Assembly (NCBI GenBank): GCA_002336985.1
Contig: DDFE01000121.1
Span: forward strand, 2,916-8,858
Source of the DNA: Sphingomonadales bacterium UBA1936
Lineage (GTDB): Bacteria > Pseudomonadota > Alphaproteobacteria > Sphingomonadales > Sphingomonadaceae
Reading direction: 5' to 3'
DNA length: 5,943 nt
The notes below the pieces were generated by a model that was not told where the DNA came from, searched no databases, and was given only the letters and a program-made list of their open reading frames with translations. The translations under genes were made by a program, and so were the position numbers. This document shows, in pieces, positions 1 to 4,880 of this stretch (position 1 is its first letter; every line of letters begins with the position of its first letter).

Positions 1-468
1 CGCGGCTTCTTCGGCCTCTGCCACCACAGCAACAGGCGTCGGCACTGGCTCCGCTTCGGGAAGCAGTTCCTCGACCGGCCCCTGCACCAATGGTGGAACG
101 GTGCGAAGTGCCTCGTCAGACATCAGCGGCGCGCCGAGTTCGCCCGCGGAAATGGGTCGACGGACTTCGTTCGAGAGGGGCAAAGCTTCGTTGAAGGTCG
201 CAAGGTCGAGTTCCTCGCTGGTCCGTGTCACGGCGGGCGAGGCCATCAGCCGCTCGACCGCCTTGACCAGGCCCCAGATCGCGCCGCCGACAAGGGCGAA
301 TGCGGCAACGACGGCAACCAGACGCACGCCCATGCCCGAGGCACCCATAACCTGCGCGAACATCCAGTCGGGTGTCGCCGCAACGAGGACCGCCGCCGCC
401 GCGCCGAACATGGCGCCGATGACGGGTGCGAGCGGCAAGCGCTGAAGGGTCGATGCTTTGCGGGCCAT
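1..468 (-). CDS. Hypothetical two-helix membrane protein (C-terminus beyond the window)
   Basis: The gene starts with ATG at 466-468 and stays open for 156 codons to the left edge, so the C-terminus is missing. A Shine-Dalgarno-like AGGA lies about 8 nt upstream, and the gene begins 12 bp after the glycosyltransferase stop, so the two are probably one transcript. The visible protein has a short basic N-terminus (MARKAS), two probable membrane helices (about residues 12-31 and 47-67), and then a long soluble tail rich in Pro, Glu and Ala (about residues 128-156 onwards). The two helices are joined by a short loop (about 32-46). I do not recognise a family or catalytic motif. The position suggests an accessory membrane protein of the polysaccharide locus, perhaps a scaffold or chain-length/export partner, but that is inference from context only. 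The reading frame is well supported by codon use and the ribosome binding site; the function is unknown. Confidence 0.72.
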   Translation of the reverse strand, partial: MARKASTLQRLPLAPVIGAMFGAAAAVLVAATPDWMFAQVMGASGMGVRLVAVVAAFALVGGAIWGLVKAVERLMASPAVTRTSEELDLATFNEALPLSNEVRRPISAGELGAPLMSDEALRTVPPLVQGPVEELLPEAEPVPTPVAVVAEAEEAA

Positions 469-480
469 GGCCGAATCCTG

Positions 481-1680
481 CTACGCCCGTCCCTCGACGA
501 GCCTTTGGTAAACCGGTCCGTAACGGGCAATGTTTGACGACCAGTTACGCTCGGCCTCGACAAAGGCACGCGCCCGGTCGCGCCGGGCATCCCATGACGC
601 GCGGTCGGCAAACATCTTGCCCAGCGCCGTCGCGACGGCCGCGGGGTCGCCGGGCGCAAACAGCGTGCCGGTGACACCGTCCTCGATAAGTTCGCGATGA
701 CCGCCGACGTCCGATGCCGCGACCAGCCGCCGCTGCGCCATCGCTTCCAGCGGCTTCAGCGGGGTGACGAGATCGGTCAGCCGCATCTTCTTGCGCGGAT
801 AGGCGAGGATATCGGTGAGTGCGTAATAATCCTCGACCCGCTCGTGCGGCACGCGGCCGACGAAGACGATCCGGTCCGCGACAGGCGATGCCGCTGCCTT
901 CGCGCGCAACGCCGCCTCCATCGGGCCACCGCCGACCAGCAGCAGCTTGGCCTTGGGGCGTTCGCTGGCCAGCATCGGCATCGCCGCGATCAGGTCGTCG
1001 ATGCCCTCGTAATCGTAGAAGCTGCCGATGAAACCGACGACCTCCGCACCAGCCAGGCCCAGTTCGGCGGCGAGCTCGGCATCGGGTGCGGACGGCGTGC
1101 CGAACAGGGTCAGGTCGACACCGTTGGGCGACACGACGATCTTGTCCGCCGGCGTGCCCCGCGCGATCAGGTCGCCGCGCAGTCCTTCACAAATGACCGC
1201 GACCGCATCGGCGCGCTGAACTGCCCAGGTCTCCAGCGCCTTCGTCACCCTATAGCGCAAATTGCCCTCGGTCCCCGTCCCGTTGCCGACCGCCGCATCT
1301 TCCCAGAAGGCGCGGATTTCGTAGACCAGTGGGATGCGGCCCTTCACATTGTTGAGCGCCGCAAGCGCGCCCAGCACCGGGGAATGTGCATGCACGATGT
1401 CGGGCTGGAAGTTCTTCACCGCCGCCGCGATCGAGTGCGAAAAGGCATTCACCTCGGCCATTTCGGACAGGATGCTGGGAAGTGCCCTCCCCTTTGCCGT
1501 GCGCATGAAGGTCAGGCCATCGACCGTCTCGGGATCCGGCCCGGCCTGGTAGTGGCGCCGCCCGGTGACGCCCATCACCTGCCACCCCATCGTCTGCTGC
1601 GCCTTCAATATGGCGCGCGTACGAAAGGTGTAACCGCTGTGCAGCGGCAGGCTGTGGTCCAGAACATGAAGAATACGCAT
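481..1680 (-). CDS. GT4-family glycosyltransferase, PEP-CTERM/exosortase A-associated type
   Basis: This 399-residue protein is a GT-B-fold, retaining glycosyltransferase that should act in the cytoplasm, moving a sugar from a nucleotide-sugar donor onto a lipid-linked glycan. The N-terminus (MRILHVLDHSLPLHSGYTFR) closely resembles the group named 'PEP-CTERM/XrtA system glycosyltransferase' (TIGR04063, from memory). The N-terminal acceptor domain spans about 1-195 and includes HAHSP at 97-101. The C-terminal donor domain has the FIGSFYDYEG segment (217-226), LLLVGGGP (246-253), VGRVPH (274-279) and a family-typical RKKMRLTDLVTPLKPLEAMA stretch at 296-315 in place of the usual EX7E region, followed by GGHRELIEDG (326-335). 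Length is normal for the family. It diverges from the small gene/ligase pair and leads a minus-strand unit that continues into the two-helix membrane protein. The ribosome binding site before this ATG is weak; the start is chosen because the N-terminal motif begins right there. The sugar specificity cannot be read from the sequence. Confidence 0.92.
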   Translation of the reverse strand: MRILHVLDHSLPLHSGYTFRTRAILKAQQTMGWQVMGVTGRRHYQAGPDPETVDGLTFMRTAKGRALPSILSEMAEVNAFSHSIAAAVKNFQPDIVHAHSPVLGALAALNNVKGRIPLVYEIRAFWEDAAVGNGTGTEGNLRYRVTKALETWAVQRADAVAVICEGLRGDLIARGTPADKIVVSPNGVDLTLFGTPSAPDAELAAELGLAGAEVVGFIGSFYDYEGIDDLIAAMPMLASERPKAKLLLVGGGPMEAALRAKAAASPVADRIVFVGRVPHERVEDYYALTDILAYPRKKMRLTDLVTPLKPLEAMAQRRLVAASDVGGHRELIEDGVTGTLFAPGDPAAVATALGKMFADRASWDARRDRARAFVEAERNWSSNIARYGPVYQRLVEGRA

Positions 1681-1766
1681 CGCCCGCCGCTTTGCCCCAG
1701 CAAACTTAATTCGGCGTCAACCGCGTTCCGCTATCGGGTGCAATCGAAAAGGGGCGCGGGCCGAGG
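1681..1766. promoter_or_regulatory. Divergent intergenic region between the glycosyltransferase and ligase arms
   Basis: These 86 bp separate two gene starts pointing away from each other, so promoters for both arms should lie here or extend into the coding ends. On the minus strand a TTGACG (reading 1720 down to 1715) resembles a -35 element, but no good -10 follows at 16-18 bp. On the plus strand I see no convincing promoter pair. The short AT-rich patch at 1701-1712 is the only departure from high GC and may be the melting region. The assignment of this gap as regulatory is inferred from gene orientation. Confidence 0.45.
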
Positions 1767-1907
1767 ATGATCGACAATTTTTCGCTGGGTCTGACGCATG
1801 CGCTGATGCTGTATGCCGCCTGGCGCCTGCTCCGCCGGCCCGATCTCGATAGCGAAATCGCTTCCGAAGATCAGCCGCGCGGCTGGGGCAAATGGGGAAA
1901 GCGTTAG
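1767..1907 (+). CDS. Small membrane peptide gene (46 aa) abutting the ligase
   Basis: This is an ATG-started 46-residue ORF with one probable membrane helix at about residues 6-22 (FSLGLTHALMLYAAWRLL region). A basic RR at 23-24, an acidic middle (DLDSEIASED) and a Trp/Gly/Lys-rich end (RGWGKWGKR) follow. The positive-inside rule would put the C-terminus in the cytoplasm. Its TAG stop (1905-1907) is immediately followed by the GTG start of the ligase, so the two are almost certainly co-translated. The start is somewhat uncertain: GAGG lies directly against the ATG and a better AAAGGGG lies about 12 nt away. Support comes from tight coupling, coding-like composition and the lack of any other gene in the gap. 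I do not recognise a named family. A small partner or assembly subunit of the ligase is a guess; a leader ORF that only times ligase translation is the alternative. Confidence 0.68.
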   Translation: MIDNFSLGLTHALMLYAAWRLLRRPDLDSEIASEDQPRGWGKWGKR

Positions 1908-1910
1908 GTG
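1894..1910 (+). promoter_or_regulatory. Ribosome binding site and stop/start junction of small gene and ligase
   Basis: A GGGGA (1894-1898) inside the last codons of the small gene sits 9 nt before the GTG start. The stop TAG and start GTG are adjacent without spacer, a layout that favours the same ribosome re-initiating. This decides the GTG over later in-frame ATGs in the ligase. Confidence 0.65.
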
Positions 1911-3245
1911 CGCGATCTCGCTTTCGTCGGTTTCCTGCTCGCGCTGATCGGGTTCGGGTTCAAGCGCCCGTTCCTGTTCGTGCTGGCCTATGCCTATATC
2001 GACATCGTCTCGCCGCAGCGGCTGACTTACCTGCTGCTCAACAGCGCGCCGATCTCGCTGATCGCCTTCGCGCTCGCCTTCCTCGGATGGGCCGTTGCCG
2101 ACGACAAAAAGGGCATCGGCATCGCCCCACGCCAGATCCTGCTGGTCATGCTGCTGCTCTATTGCGGCTATACGACGATGCACGCCGACTTCCCCGACAG
2201 CGCACCCAATAAATGGGACTGGGTGTGGAAGGCGCTGGTCTTCGCGACGTTCCTGCCGTTCACATTGCGGACGAGGCTCAGGATCGAATCCCTGCTGCTG
2301 TTCATGGTGCTATCGGCGGCCTCGATCATCATCGTCGGCGGCATAAAGACGCTGGCGTCGGGCGGCGGGTACGGCATTCTCAACCTGATGGTGACCAGCA
2401 ACAGCGGACTTTACGAGGGCAGCACGCTTGCGGCCGTCGCCGTCGCAATTGTGCCCATCATCCTGTGGCTGACGAAATTCGGGACGATCTATCCGTCGGA
2501 CATCCGAGTGAAGCTTTTCGCGGCGGGCCTGATCTTCGCCTGCCTGCTTATCCCGGTCGGCACACAGGCACGCACCGGCCTGATCTGTATCGGCGTGCTC
2601 GGCATCCTCATGCTGCGCCACACAAAGCGGCGAGTGCTCTACATCTCCATCGTCGCCGCCGGCCTTACCATCGCGATCCCATTCCTGCCGTCGAGCTTCA
2701 CGCAGCGCATGGACACGATCAAGGGCTACAAGGCCGACAGTTCGGCCTCCACCCGTGTCGCGGTCTGGAAATGGACCTGGGACTACGCGAAGGACCATCC
2801 CATGGGCGGCGGGTTCGAGGCGTATCGCAGCAACAAGCTGAAGATCGTGAAGACCGAGGTCGACGGGTCGGCGGCCAACTCGGACGTCACGACGGTCGTC
2901 GAGTACGACCAGTCGCGCGCCTACCACAGCGCCTATTTCGAGATGCTGGGGGAACAGGGCTGGCCCGGCCTGATCCTGTGGCTGATGATCCAGATCGGCG
3001 GCCTGTTCAGCATGGAGCGGCTACGCTGGCGGACGAAGCGTGACCCGGACCGCGAATGGATGTCCATGCTGGCGGGCGCGCTGTTCCAGGCGCATGTCAT
3101 CTACCTCGTCGGTGCGCTGTTCGTCGGCATCGCATTCCAGCCGTTCGTCTACATGCTGATCGGCGCACAGATCGGCCTCTCGACCTATGCGGTCCGCGAA
3201 CGCAAGGGAGAGGCGGCAGTGGGCCGGGGCTGGGCGTCGGCCTAA
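1908..3245 (+). CDS. Putative O-glycosylation ligase, exosortase A-associated (Wzy/WaaL-like)
   Basis: This 445-residue polytopic inner-membrane protein belongs to the O-antigen ligase/polymerase superfamily. Its opening (MRDLAFVGFLLALIGFGFKR) matches the group called 'putative O-glycosylation ligase, exosortase A-associated' (TIGR03097 / DUF5935 N-terminus, recalled). About ten or more hydrophobic segments are visible, for example 3-18, 20-35, 42-63, 77-91, 127-145, 173-189, 202-217, 222-236, 242-260, 353-368 and 387-428. A large periplasmic-type loop (about 262-350) carries the Wzy_C-like features: STRVAVWKW (281-289), HPMGGGFEAY (297-306) and HSAYFEMLGEQGWPG (340-354). Arg222 in QARTG and His340 are candidate functional residues by analogy with WaaL/Wzy enzymes. 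GTG is chosen as the start because the family motif begins there, GGGGA lies 9 nt upstream, and it follows the small gene's stop with no gap. Likely role: polymerising a lipid-linked glycan or moving it to an acceptor. It is not proven to glycosylate protein. Confidence 0.9.
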   Translation: MRDLAFVGFLLALIGFGFKRPFLFVLAYAYIDIVSPQRLTYLLLNSAPISLIAFALAFLGWAVADDKKGIGIAPRQILLVMLLLYCGYTTMHADFPDSAPNKWDWVWKALVFATFLPFTLRTRLRIESLLLFMVLSAASIIIVGGIKTLASGGGYGILNLMVTSNSGLYEGSTLAAVAVAIVPIILWLTKFGTIYPSDIRVKLFAAGLIFACLLIPVGTQARTGLICIGVLGILMLRHTKRRVLYISIVAAGLTIAIPFLPSSFTQRMDTIKGYKADSSASTRVAVWKWTWDYAKDHPMGGGFEAYRSNKLKIVKTEVDGSAANSDVTTVVEYDQSRAYHSAYFEMLGEQGWPGLILWLMIQIGGLFSMERLRWRTKRDPDREWMSMLAGALFQAHVIYLVGALFVGIAFQPFVYMLIGAQIGLSTYAVRERKGEAAVGRGWASA

Positions 3246-3808
3246 CGGCTTGCCCCGAAAACACCGTAGCGTTCACGCCATGCGGCAACCTCTGCCTGCA
3301 AATACGGGGGCGCCGGTTTTCCTGAAACGACCAGGCTCGCCACATCGTTCTCGGGATGCATCAGCATCTTCTTCGATCCATTGCTGAACCACACGGGAAC
3401 CAGCCGATCGCATAAAACGTCGAGGATCGCCGAGGCCATCGCGTTGTCGATCGGGCGATCATCGTTGATCGCCCGGACATTGATCGAGACGCCCTCGAAA
3501 ACATTGCGCGGCTCTCTTACGAAATTGAGCGATACAAGAAGGCCGGATCGGTCGGGGCGTGCCCAATCGGGCATTTCCGCCATTCGTCGCCAGCCGCAGA
3601 ACCACGTCCGGCAGATCTCAGGGCGAACCGCGTGGATGCCGCAGCCCTGCGACGTCAGATGGGTGCACGGCGTGCCCGGCGGCTTTTTGAAATCGGGCGT
3701 ATCGACGGTCAGGACGGTACAGCATGCCGTGCAATCGCCGCAGGCGCGATCGGCGAGAACCGGTCCCAGAAGCTCGGTTTCCAGATCTGTCTTTGTGGGC
3801 ACCGGCAT
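3242..3808 (-). CDS. CxxCxxCC (YkgJ-like) putative metal-binding protein
   Basis: With the start taken at ATG 3806-3808 the product is 188 residues and soluble, with no signal peptide. Eight cysteines cluster near the N-terminus: C23, C26, C29 and C30 (CGDCTACC), then C48, C56, C66 and C71 (the last two in EICRTWFCGW). This is the signature of the YkgJ/'zinc- or iron-chelating CxxCxxCC' family, where the cysteines are thought to bind Zn or an Fe-S cluster; the physiological role is not established. The remaining C-terminal half (about 82-188) has no motif I know. The ORF extends upstream in frame to an ATG at 3892, but that would put its start 2 bp into the topoisomerase gene with no ribosome binding site and a Cys/Arg-rich extension, so the downstream ATG is preferred. 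It has no clear Shine-Dalgarno either, and TTG at 3838 is a remaining option. The gene converges on the ligase, with stop codons sharing 4 bp, and is divergent from topoisomerase IB. Confidence 0.85.
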   Translation of the reverse strand: MPVPTKTDLETELLGPVLADRACGDCTACCTVLTVDTPDFKKPPGTPCTHLTSQGCGIHAVRPEICRTWFCGWRRMAEMPDWARPDRSGLLVSLNFVREPRNVFEGVSINVRAINDDRPIDNAMASAILDVLCDRLVPVWFSNGSKKMLMHPENDVASLVVSGKPAPPYLQAEVAAWRERYGVFGASR

Positions 3809-3817
3809 AGCGGTGCC
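3798..3817. repeat. Perfect inverted repeat over the YkgJ-like start codon
   Basis: The arms GGCACCG (3798-3804) and CGGTGCC (3811-3817) are perfect complements separated by six bases. The loop holds the CAT that is the minus-strand ATG at 3808. In the mRNA of the YkgJ-like gene this would fold into a 7-bp GC-rich hairpin with the start codon in its loop, or it could serve as a dyad operator. The repeat is directly visible; the role is inferred. Confidence 0.5.
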
Positions 3818-3858
3818 GTGGCTTGGGCAAGAATACAACCTCGCTCGGCAATCCACGG

Positions 3859-3882
3859 AACCAGCGACATGGCTCGCTGGTT
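3859..3882. repeat. Perfect 9-bp inverted repeat 8 bp before the topoisomerase IB start
   Basis: The arms AACCAGCGA (3859-3867) and TCGCTGGTT (3874-3882) are perfect complements around the six-base loop CATGGC. An 8-bp palindrome GGCGCGCC (3883-3890) fills the space up to the topoisomerase ATG. No Shine-Dalgarno sequence is present here, so the hairpin occupies the place where one would be expected. It could be an operator for a dimeric regulator or a translational control hairpin; lack of a run of T after it argues against a terminator. Confidence 0.5.
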
Positions 3883-3890
3883 GGCGCGCC

Positions 3891-4880
3891 ATGATCGTTT
3901 ACGTCGACCCCGACATGCCGGGCATTTCGCGAAAGAAAGTTCGCAATGGCTGGGGCTATTGGACCGCCACGGGCAAGCGGATCACCGACCGCGACGAGAT
4001 CGACCGGCTGAATAAGATCGCCCTGCCCCCGGCTTATGTCGACGCCTGGTTCTGCCCCAGCCCGCAAGGCCATATTCAGGCAGTCGGTCATGACGCGCGG
4101 GGCCGACGCCAGTATCGCTATCATGTCGATTTTCGCGCGAAGCAGGATGCGGCGAAATACGACCGGCTCGCCGATTTCGGTCGCGCCCTGCCGTTGCTCC
4201 GTGCCCAGGTCGAGCGCGATATCAGCGGCAAGCCGACTGCGCGCGACACCGTCATCGCCGCCGTGATCCGGCTGCTCGACGAGGGCCATATCCGCGTGGG
4301 GAATGAATCCTATGCGCGCGATAACAAAAGCTTCGGCGCGACGACGTTGCGCAACCGTCATGCCAAGGTAACGCGCAGCGCATTGAGCCTGCAGTACCGC
4401 GCCAAGTCGGGCATCATGCGCAAGCTGACGATCAGCGACCGCGGCCTGATGCGGATCGTGCGGCGCGTCCACGACCTGCCGGGGCAGAACCTGTTCCAGT
4501 ATCTGGACGATGACGGCACGGCTTGCGCAGTCGGGTCGGCGGACGTGAACGGCTATATCAAGGCCGCAATGGGCGACGATTTTTCGGCCAAGCATTTCCG
4601 CACCTGGGGCGCGAGCGTGATCGCGCTCGAAACGATCACCGGCGCAGGCGATGATGCGCCGCTCAAGATCGCCGATGTGCTGGCGCCGGTTGCCGAGGCG
4701 CTGGGCAATACGCCCACGATTGCGCGCAAATCCTACGTCCACCCCGCCGTACTCGACCTCGCCGGTCATCGCGATGCAGCGCCTGCCCTGCCGCGGAAGA
4801 CTCGCTGGATGACGTCCGTCGAGCGCGCGCTGATAGCACTGCTTGACGAAGGGCCCAAGGACCTGTCGAAAGCAGCCTGA
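3891..4880 (+). CDS. DNA topoisomerase IB (poxvirus-type, bacterial)
   Basis: This 329-residue enzyme relaxes supercoiled DNA by forming a transient 3'-phosphotyrosyl nick. The N-terminal domain (about 1-80) begins VYVDPDMPGISRKKVRNGWGY and includes LPPAYVDAWFCP (45-56) and GRRQYRYH (71-78), typical of bacterial members. The catalytic domain (about 85-329) shows the active-site set aligned by eye to vaccinia TopIB: Arg135 (HIRVGNESY), Lys172 (YRAKSG), Arg237 (HFRTWGAS), Asn273 (GNTPTIARKSY) and nucleophile Tyr282. Asn in place of the viral His is what I recall for the Deinococcus enzyme, so it does not mean inactivation. Length is typical. The frame is open for 510 bp upstream, but that stretch is antisense to the cysteine-rich gene; the family N-terminus fixes the start at the ATG at 3891, although no ribosome binding site precedes it. 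It is followed by the MscS gene with a one-base overlap. Confidence 0.95.
   Translation: MIVYVDPDMPGISRKKVRNGWGYWTATGKRITDRDEIDRLNKIALPPAYVDAWFCPSPQGHIQAVGHDARGRRQYRYHVDFRAKQDAAKYDRLADFGRALPLLRAQVERDISGKPTARDTVIAAVIRLLDEGHIRVGNESYARDNKSFGATTLRNRHAKVTRSALSLQYRAKSGIMRKLTISDRGLMRIVRRVHDLPGQNLFQYLDDDGTACAVGSADVNGYIKAAMGDDFSAKHFRTWGASVIALETITGAGDDAPLKIADVLAPVAEALGNTPTIARKSYVHPAVLDLAGHRDAAPALPRKTRWMTSVERALIALLDEGPKDLSKAA

Noticed and set aside
1692..1736. Possible plus-strand sigma-70 promoter in the left divergent gap (TTGCCC and later CTATCG)
   Set aside because: The hexamers are poor matches and the spacing does not fit any usual promoter; not enough to annotate.
697..1770. Plus-strand ORF of 357 codons opposite the glycosyltransferase
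   Set aside because: Arg/His/Gln-rich composition without motifs, and the glycosyltransferase on the other strand is clear. It is an antisense shadow.
2213..3043. Alternative plus-strand ORF of 276 codons inside the ligase, and a 205-codon minus-strand ORF at 2310-2927
   Set aside because: Both are out-of-frame or antisense readings of a well-supported membrane protein, with His/Arg/Asp-rich products typical of shifted GC-rich codons.
3381..3890. A 510-bp in-frame open extension upstream of topoisomerase IB that would make a 499-residue protein
   Set aside because: It is antisense to the cysteine-rich gene, its translation is Arg/Ser-rich with no domain, and the topoisomerase family N-terminus begins at the ATG at 3891.
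3883..3890. GGCGCGCC palindrome just before the topoisomerase ATG as a separate regulatory site
   Set aside because: Short G/C palindromes like this are common in GC-rich genomes; it is mentioned only as part of the dyad context.
3809..3892. Longer start for the YkgJ-like protein at ATG 3892, adding 28 residues
   Set aside because: It would overlap the topoisomerase start, leaves no space for promoters, has no ribosome binding site, and the added residues do not fit the family's usual short N-terminus before CxxCxxCC.
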